Made by a program: the position numbers and the translations under genes. This document shows positions 15,665 through 22,022 of a stretch of DNA of 22,022 nt, one piece after another (positions within the stretch are counted from its first letter, which is position 1; every line of letters starts with the position of its first letter). The notes beneath the pieces are model-generated. The model worked only from the letters and a program-made list of their open reading frames with translations, ran no database searches and was not told where the DNA came from. Source of the DNA: Candidatus Fermentibacterota bacterium (GTDB lineage: Bacteria; Fermentibacterota; Fermentibacteria; Fermentibacterales; Fermentibacteraceae); contig JAAYTY010000179.1 of the NCBI GenBank assembly GCA_012523605.1, positions 1 to 22,022 on the forward strand. Direction: 5' to 3'.

Positions 15665-16585
15665 ATGAAGCTTATTGCATCTGTTCTCGCCTGCGTCGCC
15701 GCTGTGGTCGATGCGCAGCAGGCGATCGACCTTCACGAGTGGGGTGTGGTTCTGTACGCGGGAGATTCGATCGGAGTCCTGTGTTCCGCGGGAGCGCCAT
15801 GGCTGGCTCCGGTGTCTGTGGATGCCCCCGTCATCTACTTTCACGGAGCTCCGTTCACCGGCGAAGTGACGGTCGGCTCTCTCGGCAGGATCTCCGACTG
15901 CTACCCGGAACCGGATGCAAGAGGCGGGCCGCTGTGGAACGGGGGCGGCCTGGGTTCGATGATCCGATGGACCGGCATCGGAATCGTCACTGCTTCGAGC
16001 GATGTTCTCCCTGGAGACGACAGGAACGGCCGGGCCGACATCTCCATTCCGGGTTTCGACTGGGCGCTGGACCTGTGGAGGATAGATGGTGCGAACCGCA
16101 TCTCGAGGAGGAGCGACGGCTTCGCCGACAGTTTCCTCTACTACGAGGCGGACTTCACCGACACGGGCTTCCCGGTTCCGCTCTGCGGGCATGTCGAGCC
16201 CGGGACGCCGCCTCTGGAGACGGCCTTCGAGTACCTCGAGTTCCGGCGCACGGATGACGGCGCGATCACCTGCGTGTCGAAGACATGCCTTTCCGACCGG
16301 CCCTGCGACGAGAGCCCGCCCCTGCCGGAGATCGACAAGTCATGCGAGACGGCCTTCGAAACCGTCAGGGGATGGGCGTCGGGCATCCTCACGGACGAGG
16401 AAGTCGGCGCGATGTGGGCTACGTGGGAGCCCTGGATCTACTACGGGGACTGGAGGGGACGCAGACTCCTCGTCTTCCCGGTGCCGCAGCCTGTCGTTGA
16501 GGAGATCAGCTTCATAAGAGTCGAAAGCGAACAGAACCTGCCTGTAGAGCAGCACAGGTTCTTCCTGGGGATGCTGCCGGAGTAG
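15665..16585 (+). CDS. Exported HEWG-motif protein, paralogue 2
   Basis: The 306-residue product has a signal peptide (KLIASVLACVAAVVDAQQ) then IDLHEWGVVLYAG. It aligns end to end with the protein at 9100. Shared blocks are APVIY, EVTVGSLGRI, GSMIRWTG, IPGFDWALDLWR, SFLYYEADF, TGFPVPL, EVGAMWATWEP, YYGDWRGRRLLVFPVP and RFFLGM. The two genes are therefore paralogues, 5.6 kb apart and on the same strand. This copy has extra cysteines in the middle (CVSKTCLSDRPC). Function is unknown. ATG at 15665 is preceded by an ideal ribosome-binding site, AAGGAGGG, suggesting good expression. The stop lies within a 6-bp hairpin (16576-16592) and the FAIM1-like gene follows 46 bases later, probably in the same unit. 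Confidence 0.85.
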   Translation: MKLIASVLACVAAVVDAQQAIDLHEWGVVLYAGDSIGVLCSAGAPWLAPVSVDAPVIYFHGAPFTGEVTVGSLGRISDCYPEPDARGGPLWNGGGLGSMIRWTGIGIVTASSDVLPGDDRNGRADISIPGFDWALDLWRIDGANRISRRSDGFADSFLYYEADFTDTGFPVPLCGHVEPGTPPLETAFEYLEFRRTDDGAITCVSKTCLSDRPCDESPPLPEIDKSCETAFETVRGWASGILTDEEVGAMWATWEPWIYYGDWRGRRLLVFPVPQPVVEEISFIRVESEQNLPVEQHRFFLGMLPE

Positions 16586-16592
16586 TTCCGGC
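16576..16592 (+). other. Hairpin at the stop codon of HEWG paralogue 2
   Basis: GCCGGA (16576-16581) pairs with TCCGGC (16587-16592) around GTAGT. It has no T-run, so it is more likely a partial processing or attenuation point within an operon than a terminator. Confidence 0.25.
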
Positions 16593-16631
16593 GGCGACGG
16601 GCGGGCGGCTCGTCAATCGGAGCGGGGCGGG

Positions 16632-16877
16632 ATGAAGAAGAAATGGCTCGTAAGGCTGGATGACGGAGAGTACTCCGTCGAGATCCGTCAGAACCAGATG
16701 AGCGGAAGCGGTTCGATCCTGATCAACGGCTCGACTGTCTCGGAGTTCAGCGAATCGGGCGAATCCGCAAGGATGATGGAGATCGAGTACGGCCGCCACA
16801 GGTTCAAGATCAACATCGTCTTCGGATCCTTTCAGAACGAGTACAACCTGACGGTCGACGGAAGCTACCACTCCTGA
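16632..16877 (+). CDS. Small FAIM1-like all-beta protein
   Basis: The 81-residue protein has no signal peptide. Its pattern follows the beta-sandwich of FAIM1 (Fas apoptosis inhibitory molecule): KKWLVRLDDGEYSVEI at the start, SGSGSILINGSTVSEF, a middle strand MEIEYGRHRFKINI, and the end EYNLTVDG. In FAIM1 the corresponding parts are W-V-L-DG near the N-terminus, a VDG turn, and Y-L-IDG at the C-terminus. I base this on remembered family features, not on a search. The order and spacing fit one complete domain, so the gene is probably whole. Start ATG at 16632 has only a G-rich upstream sequence. It could be co-transcribed with the HEWG gene. What it does in bacteria is unknown. Confidence 0.65.
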   Translation: MKKKWLVRLDDGEYSVEIRQNQMSGSGSILINGSTVSEFSESGESARMMEIEYGRHRFKINIVFGSFQNEYNLTVDGSYHS

Positions 16878-16888
16878 CCCGTGAACGT

Positions 16889-16906
16889 GACGGAGGTGAC
16901 CTCGTC
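16889..16906. promoter_or_regulatory. Imperfect palindrome, possible operator
   Basis: GACG-g-AGGT-g-ACCT-CGTC is an inverted repeat of eight paired bases per arm, one bulged base and a single central base. It is too tight for an RNA hairpin loop, so protein binding is the likelier role. It lies in the long leader of the isomerase gene. Confidence 0.25.
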
Positions 16907-17064
16907 AGAGCGAAGCTCAACGGCCCTTCGACCTGTCCGTACCGTTCTTCTGTGCCGTGCGGGCCGCACCCTGTGCCTTCACCGGCGACATGACCGGCGG
17001 AAGGCGGCCCACTCTGTCCGGACCGGAACACGGGGGCTCATCCGATTCGCCGTGGCGCATCCGG

Positions 17065-17088
17065 AGAGGGCTGACCGGCCCTCTTTTT
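17065..17088 (+). terminator. Intrinsic terminator just upstream of the isomerase gene, probable attenuator
   Basis: AGAGGGC (17065-17071), loop TGACCG and GCCCTCT (17078-17084) form a strong stem; GAGGGC/GCCCTC is perfect and is followed by T5 (17084-17088). The isomerase ribosome-binding site begins about 9 bases later and the start codon 23 bases after the T-run. There is no room for a promoter between them, so transcription of the isomerase must pass this terminator. I infer conditional read-through. The 187-base stretch before it (16878-17064) has no gene I can support. Confidence 0.65.
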
Positions 17089-17111
17089 CCTGCAAGGGGA
17101 GGTGAACGGGC

Positions 17112-18251
17112 ATGACCGGGAAGAGCACTCGTCCCGCCAGGTACCAGTCAGTCTGCAGGTGGTCGTTCCATCCCGGCAGGGGTGGATTCGTCCCTTCCGA
17201 TGTCCGGCCGGGCTTCGCGGGCATGACGCCGGAAGGATTCGTAGATCTGGTGCGGGAGAAGATCGCACCCAGGGTTCCATCGAACACCGTGCTCGGCCTG
17301 GCTGTCCACTACGAGCGGGAAGCATGCGAGAAGACCGCCGCCGGGCTCGTCGAAGCGCTGAAGGGCTCGGGGCTCTTCCTCTCGATGATCTCGCCCGGAG
17401 CCCACTACCACTTCGCCTACGGAGGAATCGGCTCGCCCGATCCCGCGGAGAGGAAGGCGGCGGGGGAGTTCGCCATGCGGGCACTCGACCTCCTCACGGG
17501 CCCGCTCTCCTCTGCGTCCCTCCCGGACTGCCCGGCGGTGTTCGACGTGTGGAACGGCTCCCTCGGCTATGAGATACCCACCCTCCTCCTGACGGACATG
17601 CTCCGATGGGCCGACGAGGCGATAGCGGGTCTGGTGACGAGAGCGTGCACTTCGATTCCCCGCATCAGGGTCGGCGTCGAGCCGAAACCCAGCGAGGGGC
17701 ATCCCGCCATGCTGTACCAGACCTCCTCCGATGTCCTCGCCCTGCGCGGGAGGCTCCGGTCGGCAGGCGTTGACGTGAGCGGTTTCGGGCTCATCAACGA
17801 ATTCGGCCACACCGAAATGTCCGGGCTGGACCTGGTGCAGGACTATGCCGCGGCCCTCCTCGAGGGTGCCGTGGTGCACATCCACGCGAACAGCCAGGGA
17901 GGCGACGGGATCCGCCTCGGCGGAGCGGGGAAGTTCGACATCGACTTCGGCACGGCCCCGAGCGCGACGACCCTTGCCATAGCGGGAATGCTCTCCGAGT
18001 CGGGCTACGCCGGCTGGGTCGAGCACGATATGCAGCCCAGACCCTACGATTCCGAACAGCAGAGCATAGACAGGGTGGTCAGGTCGGTCTGCAACTGGGA
18101 GGCGTTGATGAGGGTGGTCGAATCGGGCTTGACAGACCGTTCGAAGCTCCTCGAACGGGCGTCCGCGCGAAGGACGATGGAGCTCGAAGACCTGGTGCGG
18201 GACGCCGTCGCGCGGGCCCACGAGCTCTCGAAGGAGCTCTACGTCTGCTAG
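17112..18251 (+). CDS. Divergent xylose-isomerase-family sugar isomerase
   Basis: The 379-residue TIM-barrel protein keeps the xylose isomerase metal centre in order and with nearly the same spacing as the Streptomyces/Actinoplanes enzyme: E190 and K192 in VEPKPSE, E230 and H233 in NEFGHTEMSGL, D276 and D278 in KFDIDFG, and D306 in VEHDMQPRP. H66 in LAVHYERE fits the catalytic histidine. The exception is the usual FHID aspartate, which here is H258 in VVHIHANSQ, with an extra eight residues (GGDGIRLG) after it. It therefore most likely isomerises an aldose to a ketose, but the substrate may not be xylose. ATG at 17112 has GGGAGGTG a few bases upstream. It is followed after 31 bases by a sugar kinase and preceded by a terminator that probably controls it. 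Confidence 0.82.
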   Translation: MTGKSTRPARYQSVCRWSFHPGRGGFVPSDVRPGFAGMTPEGFVDLVREKIAPRVPSNTVLGLAVHYEREACEKTAAGLVEALKGSGLFLSMISPGAHYHFAYGGIGSPDPAERKAAGEFAMRALDLLTGPLSSASLPDCPAVFDVWNGSLGYEIPTLLLTDMLRWADEAIAGLVTRACTSIPRIRVGVEPKPSEGHPAMLYQTSSDVLALRGRLRSAGVDVSGFGLINEFGHTEMSGLDLVQDYAAALLEGAVVHIHANSQGGDGIRLGGAGKFDIDFGTAPSATTLAIAGMLSESGYAGWVEHDMQPRPYDSEQQSIDRVVRSVCNWEALMRVVESGLTDRSKLLERASARRTMELEDLVRDAVARAHELSKELYVC

Positions 18252-18282
18252 CCGCGGCCCGGAGGCCGGATCGCCCGGCACC

Positions 18283-19917
18283 CTGTCCCTGGGGATCGAT
18301 CTGGGCACGCAGAGCATCAGCGCCTGCGTGATAGACGCGCTCGAACGAAGAGTGATCATCGAGGATCTCTCCGTGGGGTTCGAACCCGACGGCCCCCTGT
18401 CGGGCTTCGGGCTCGGGCGGGACTTCATCCTGCCGCCGGAGGAGCCCGGCGACGCCCGCCAGCCGGCGATGCTCTATGTGGCCGCCCTGGATGCCATTCT
18501 GGAAAGGGTCGGTAGAACGCTGGCTGACGTCGGCAGGGCGATGTCGGAGATCGCCGTTGTGAACTTCTCGGTTCAGCAGCACGGACATGTGCTCCTCGGC
18601 GAGAGAGCGCCCATCCTTCTCGAGTCGCTCGCAGTGGCCGACTACCCTCCAGGGCTCCGCCTGCAGGACGCCCTCCAGGGTCTCTTCAGCGTTCCCTTCG
18701 CGCGCATCTGGAGGACGACGTGCACCAGGGTGGAGGCAGCGAGGCTAAGGAGGGGGGCGGGCGGAAAAAAGGCCGCCATCCGGCTCACGGGCTCGAACGT
18801 GCCATCCCGCTTCACGGCGCCCTGCCTCATGAAGACTGCGGCGGCCTTTCCCAGCGCTTATGCATTCACCTCGCGGATCCAGCTCCTGAACACTCTTCTG
18901 TCCAGTATCATGACCGGCAGTGCGGACACGGAGCTTGACTACGGCAACGCTTGCGGCACTTCGCTCATGGATTACCGCGCCAGGATGTGGTCTCGACTCC
19001 TGATCGCGGCCGCGGCGGAAGGCCTTCCCGGAGGTGCCTCCGCTCTTCGTAGCAAGCTGCCTGCCCTGGCTTCCGCGCTCTCGGTGCAGGGCCGCGTCTG
19101 CCAGTTCGTCTCGTCCCGATACGGTCTGGCCGGTTCCTGCGCCGTCCTGTGCGGCTCCGGGGACAACTGTCAGACGAAGGTCATGGCCGACGGTGCGCTT
19201 CTGAGCCTGGGGTCCAGCTTCGTCTTCATGGCGGGCTCCGACGGCGGGATCGCGGACGAAAGCGGGGCGGTAAGCGCCATGTACGACGGCCTGGACAGGC
19301 CGTTCGTCATCGCCTGCCGCACTAACGGAGCCCTGAGATGGGACGGAGTCAGAGAGATGCACGGAATCTCCAGACGCGACTACGCCGCGTCCGACGAAGC
19401 CCTGAGAAGAACGCCCTGCGGCAATGCGGGGAGGATCTTTTCGTGGCAGGCCGAAGCGGAAACCCTGCCCCCGTCGCCAGCGGCGGGTCCGTGCAGGATC
19501 GGATACGACACACCGTGCTTTCAGACGGACTATGCAGGAATTGTGGAGTCTTCCCTTGCAGCTACATGGCTTCATTCCGGGCATCTCATGAAGGGGGTTC
19601 AGACCCTCTTCGCGACCGGAGGCGCCGCTTCGAGCAGAGAAGTCCTCCGGCGGGTGGCGGCGATCTGGAACCGCCGGGTTATCCCGGTGGGTGAGGCAGG
19701 AGCCGCCCTGGGAGCCGCTGTCGCCGGAGGCATGGTCTCGAGGCGCCTGTGGAGGATCGATTTCCCCGGTGACCATTCCTTCGCATCGGGATTGGCACTG
19801 CTGGGTGCGCCTGTCGACCCGGTTCCTGAAGATGTCGAGGCCTATCACGGGGAGAACGGCTTTCTCGAACGCTTCGCGGAGCTCTGCCCGCGGGCGAAGA
19901 GGCGGATGCGGCCGTAA
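18283..19917 (+). CDS. FGGY-family carbohydrate kinase (xylulokinase-like), non-canonical start
   Basis: The 544-residue kinase would phosphorylate the ketose made by the upstream isomerase. Family blocks are GIDLGTQSIS at the N-terminus (phosphate-1 loop), VVNFSVQQHGHVLLG, GNACGTSLMDYRARMWS, CGSGDNCQ and FATGGAASSREVL near the C-terminus. No ATG, GTG or TTG lies in frame between the stop at 18130 and the GTG at 18328. Starting at that GTG would remove the GIDLGT motif. CTG at 18283 gives SLGIDLGT, with the aspartate at residue 6 as in E. coli XylB, so I use it; the ribosome-binding site GGAGG at 18261 is rather far away. The catalytic Asp of DASGT in xylulokinases is N222 here (GNACGT). Both oddities suggest a divergent substrate or altered mechanism. 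Confidence 0.8.
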   Translation: MSLGIDLGTQSISACVIDALERRVIIEDLSVGFEPDGPLSGFGLGRDFILPPEEPGDARQPAMLYVAALDAILERVGRTLADVGRAMSEIAVVNFSVQQHGHVLLGERAPILLESLAVADYPPGLRLQDALQGLFSVPFARIWRTTCTRVEAARLRRGAGGKKAAIRLTGSNVPSRFTAPCLMKTAAAFPSAYAFTSRIQLLNTLLSSIMTGSADTELDYGNACGTSLMDYRARMWSRLLIAAAAEGLPGGASALRSKLPALASALSVQGRVCQFVSSRYGLAGSCAVLCGSGDNCQTKVMADGALLSLGSSFVFMAGSDGGIADESGAVSAMYDGLDRPFVIACRTNGALRWDGVREMHGISRRDYAASDEALRRTPCGNAGRIFSWQAEAETLPPSPAAGPCRIGYDTPCFQTDYAGIVESSLAATWLHSGHLMKGVQTLFATGGAASSREVLRRVAAIWNRRVIPVGEAGAALGAAVAGGMVSRRLWRIDFPGDHSFASGLALLGAPVDPVPEDVEAYHGENGFLERFAELCPRAKRRMRP

Positions 19918-19928
19918 GGGATCCTTCC

Positions 19929-19974
19929 GGGCATGCGCCAGGGAGGCCGCGGGTCGGATCTGTCCGGCATGCCC
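19929..19974. repeat. 8-bp inverted repeat and 10-bp direct repeat after the kinase gene
   Basis: GGGCATGC (19929-19936) and GCATGCCC (19967-19974) are perfect inverted repeats around a 30-base loop. TGTCCGGCAT occurs at 19961-19970 and again at 19987-19996. The block 19918-20184 carries no gene that I can support. A weak TATAGT at 20141 is the only promoter-like hexamer before the lipoprotein gene. Confidence 0.35.
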
Positions 19975-20184
19975 TCCGGCACAGCCTGTCCGGCATCGTC
20001 CTCGGGCGAAGAGTCCGTGTCGAGGCGATACCCTCGCGGAGAACATCCTGTGACTGTCCCCGGGCCGGTCTGTATCCTGCAGTCCCGGACGACGCATTTC
20101 GCCCTGTTGTACGACGCGTGTCCGGCCTCGGCGGCGGTTGTATAGTCCGCCTGGCGATGAAACGGCTGCGGAACGAGGTGCCCG

Positions 20185-21231
20185 ATGGGTAGAACCGCGG
20201 AAGCCATTGGTTTCTTCCTCCTGCCGATGCTCCTCCCGGGCTGTTCGACGGATGTGTCGGAGAGGAACGTGTGGAACCGGACCCATGACGGTCCGATTCT
20301 CAGGATCTGCCCGCCCCCCGGCTACTACCTCGAAGGTGCGCAGTGGTCCAACGGCGTTCCCTTCAAGAGCCTGTTCCGGCCCGACAGCATCCCGCTCTGG
20401 GAGCAGACGCGGGGCGTGATCGACTGCATCTCGGGCTTCGACAGCCCCCTGCGCCTCTGTCCGGGATGGGAGGACCCGTTCGAGGAGAACATGATGCGCG
20501 GAGTGTTCGATTCCCTCGAAGCATGGGGCATCGACTTCGCGGTGGAGACCACCTGTCTGCACGAACTCTATCCGACAGGCAGAGCCGCCTTCGATCATTT
20601 CAGCGAGCACTGGCGGATACTGGAAAGCTGGGGCGCCGACATCATCCAGTTCACCATGGACGAGCCGTTCCGAAGGATGGACGAGCTGGAGGACCCTCCC
20701 GGGATCGAGTACGCGGCGCGGGAGGTGGCCATCTACATACACCTCGTAAGGAGCGAGTTCGGCGGGCGGGTGGTGCTTATGGAGCCGTATCCGTACTTCA
20801 GCGGAGAGGAGATCCGGGAGATGATCCTCCTTCTGAACGGAGAGCTGGCCGAGCTCGGCGAATCTGGTCTCGACGGCTTCACGCTCGACCCGGACTGGAG
20901 GCTGTTCGACCGAGGCGTCGGTTCCTGGATCGGTGTCCGCGGGGTCGAGGAGTTCTGCAGGGGGGAGGGCATCCCCTTCGGGCTGGTGTACTGGGCGTCC
21001 GAGGCCGGAAACTGTGATCCTCCGATTTGGGACGGAGGAAGGGACTCCATGTGGCGTGACGAGGTGATGGAGCAGGGGATGGAGTACCGCAACGCAGGCG
21101 GAATGCCGGACGAGTATGTCATCATGAGCTGGCTGTGGATCCCCAGGGCGATCGCGGACGAGTATGAGCTGTGCTCTTTCACCCGGACCGTGCTCGACTT
21201 CTGCCATGCCTTCGTAAGGGGTCGAATGTAG
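20185..21231 (+). CDS. Lipoprotein with probable TIM-barrel (glycosidase-like) fold
   Basis: The 348-residue product has a lipoprotein signal peptide ending in MLLPGCSTD, with Cys20 as the lipid-attachment residue. The proline at position -2 is unusual for the lipobox but tolerated. The mature part looks like an alpha/beta barrel: WGIDFAVETTCLHELYP, WRILESWGADIIQFTMDEPF and YIHLVRSEFGGRVVLMEPYP are successive strand-helix units, with E/D at strand ends such as MDEP and LDPDW. This resembles glycoside hydrolases of the TIM-barrel clan or DUF-type relatives; I cannot name the family. C-terminal blocks include PFGLVYWASEAGNC and VIMSWLWIPRA. ATG at 20185 has GAGGTG five bases upstream. It follows the sugar module by 267 bases and ends before a strong terminator. 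Confidence 0.72.
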   Translation: MGRTAEAIGFFLLPMLLPGCSTDVSERNVWNRTHDGPILRICPPPGYYLEGAQWSNGVPFKSLFRPDSIPLWEQTRGVIDCISGFDSPLRLCPGWEDPFEENMMRGVFDSLEAWGIDFAVETTCLHELYPTGRAAFDHFSEHWRILESWGADIIQFTMDEPFRRMDELEDPPGIEYAAREVAIYIHLVRSEFGGRVVLMEPYPYFSGEEIREMILLLNGELAELGESGLDGFTLDPDWRLFDRGVGSWIGVRGVEEFCRGEGIPFGLVYWASEAGNCDPPIWDGGRDSMWRDEVMEQGMEYRNAGGMPDEYVIMSWLWIPRAIADEYELCSFTRTVLDFCHAFVRGRM

Positions 21232-21276
21232 GCGATCCTGCCGCGCCTGCAGCGCACGGGCTGTCTCGAACAACAC

Positions 21277-21303
21277 GCCCCCGGAGGCTGCTGCGGGGGC
21301 TTT
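21277..21303 (+). terminator. Rho-independent terminator after the lipoprotein gene
   Basis: GCCCCC (21277-21282) pairs with GGGGGC (21295-21300), followed by TTT and a pyrimidine-rich tail. It is 45 bases after the lipoprotein stop. The minus-strand side is moderately T-rich too, so it may also serve the convergent TPR gene. Confidence 0.6.
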
Positions 21304-21374
21304 CCTTCCGGTATCGGCAGGCATGCCGAATCCTCGGACCGTCTTCGCCGGCCTGCCGAACGTGGGATCGAGCG

Positions 21375-22022
21375 TCAATGTGCCTCGAGACCGCGTCGCC
21401 GAGCCTCTATCTCCTTCTCCAGTTTCTCGAGGTTTTCGAGCGTCTGCTCGTTCTCCAGCCCTGACAGGGCGTTCCGAGCCATGGCAGCGGCATCGGAAGC
21501 CGCTGCTGTTTCGCCCCTGCCGACCATGATTCTGCCTCTTGCGATGAGTATCTGCGCCTGCCTCACGCCGTCGCCGAGTTCTACCGCCAGTTCGAGGCTG
21601 TTTTCGAGCAGATCCAGCGCTGTCCGGGGATCGCTCTCCGCCATGAACTCCGCCAGACTTGAGAGCGAAAGAGACCTTCCGAGCCTGTCGCCCATGCCTT
21701 CTCTGATCTCCAGCGCGGCCTTCTCGTGAGCGAGAGCCTCTTCGAGACGGCCCTCGAGGAACATGAGCTGCGCCGCGCTGGAGAGGATGGTCGCTTCTAT
21801 GTAGGGATCCTTCACCAGCCTGATATGCGCGAGCGCATCGAGGTTCTTCGCCAGGGCCTCGGCGATCCTGCCATCCCGCCTGTCTATCACCGCGAGGTTC
21901 GAGAGCATCCCGGCGACCGCCCTGTGGTTGTCCCGTTTGCCGGCTATCTCCAGGGTTCTGCTCCAGATCGCACCGGCTGTCGCAAAATCGCCCCTCCGGC
22001 TGGCGATGCTGCCGAGAGTCGC
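21375..22022 (-). CDS. TPR-repeat protein, C-terminal part (5' end outside window)
   Basis: The 215 visible codons form tandem tetratricopeptide repeats, each with the small-residue pattern of A8/G11-A20/A27 and a hydrophobic W or L near position 4. Examples are LGSIASRRGDFATAGAIWSR, LSNLAVIDRRDGRIAEALAK and SSAAQLMFLEGRLEEALAHE. The C-terminus is a charged helix (LENLEKLEKEIEARRRG) that could form a coiled coil. TPR arrays like this are common in large regulators, kinases with C-terminal TPRs and signalling scaffolds; the fused domain, if any, lies outside the window. The frame is open to the end without a start codon needed. It is convergent with the lipoprotein gene. Confidence 0.85.
   Translation of the reverse strand, partial: ATLGSIASRRGDFATAGAIWSRTLEIAGKRDNHRAVAGMLSNLAVIDRRDGRIAEALAKNLDALAHIRLVKDPYIEATILSSAAQLMFLEGRLEEALAHEKAALEIREGMGDRLGRSLSLSSLAEFMAESDPRTALDLLENSLELAVELGDGVRQAQILIARGRIMVGRGETAAASDAAAMARNALSGLENEQTLENLEKLEKEIEARRRGLEAH

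Noticed and set aside
15370..15666. 98-codon minus-strand frame in the spacer before the second HEWG gene
   Set aside because: Its start region coincides with the promoter and ribosome-binding site of the HEWG gene; no ribosome-binding site of its own is seen on the minus strand, and the sequence has no recognisable features.
16881..17105. 74-codon plus-strand frame before the isomerase
   Set aside because: It is Arg-rich, has no ribosome-binding site at its GTG and runs through the terminator hairpin; a leader peptide is possible but not supported.
17148..18428. 426-codon minus-strand frame opposite the isomerase
   Set aside because: The plus strand keeps the xylose isomerase metal ligands in order; the minus product shows no features.
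18745..21378. 877-codon open frame on the minus strand
   Set aside because: It runs antisense to the kinase and lipoprotein genes, both with clear domain or signal features, has no protein-like motifs, and is rich in Arg, Pro and Gly, as expected for a GC-rich shadow frame.

Overview
This is a GC-rich bacterial chromosomal stretch, gene-dense on both strands, with no phage, IS, CRISPR or RNA genes that I can see. Lineage is an inference. Despite the high GC content, Arg is often AGG and Ile often ATA. At least eight of the seventeen genes encode exported proteins, and one secreted protease ends in a FlgD/Por-type beta-sandwich like a type IX secretion sorting domain. A likely sphingolipid gene pair is also present. 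Together these suggest an uncultivated FCB-group or neighbouring phylum (Fermentibacterota- or Eisenbacteria-like) rather than a well-studied genus.

Region 1 (1-6019, + strand) is a tightly packed operon: a serine-palmitoyltransferase-like PLP enzyme (5' end outside the window), a GNAT-fold protein resembling bacterial ceramide synthase, a short alanyl-tRNA synthetase without the C-Ala domain, an exported protein with a caspase/CHAT-like His-Cys pattern, and an M42 metallo-aminopeptidase. Three of the four junctions overlap by 4 bases or are under 20 bases. It ends at a hairpin plus T6.

Region 2 (6020-6580) is a small RNA-binding (RRM) protein gene with its own strong sigma70-like promoter and an unusually structured leader of about 190 nt, containing four consecutive hairpins.

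Region 3 (6580-11910) holds exported proteins of mostly unknown function: a short secreted protein with a probable frameshift in its signal peptide, a DUF2259-like protein (-), a small exported protein (+), the first of two HEWG-motif paralogues (+), and a secreted HExxH metalloprotease (-).

Region 4 (11900-16880) has a CaCA-type cation exchanger (+), a secreted prolyl oligopeptidase (-), the second HEWG paralogue (+) and a small FAIM1-like beta protein (+).

Region 5 (16880-19980) is a sugar module: a divergent xylose-isomerase-like protein and an FGGY kinase, 31 nt apart. An intrinsic terminator ends only 23 nt before the isomerase start codon, which looks like an attenuator. Both enzymes carry substitutions at catalytic positions, and the kinase has no ATG, GTG or TTG start upstream of its essential nucleotide-binding motif.

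Region 6 (19980-22022) has a lipoprotein with a probable TIM-barrel fold (+), a terminator, and the C-terminal part of a TPR protein (-) that runs off the window.

The strongest candidates for something undescribed are the attenuated isomerase/kinase module with altered active sites, the His-Cys exported protein fused to a small beta-domain, and the structured RRM leader.
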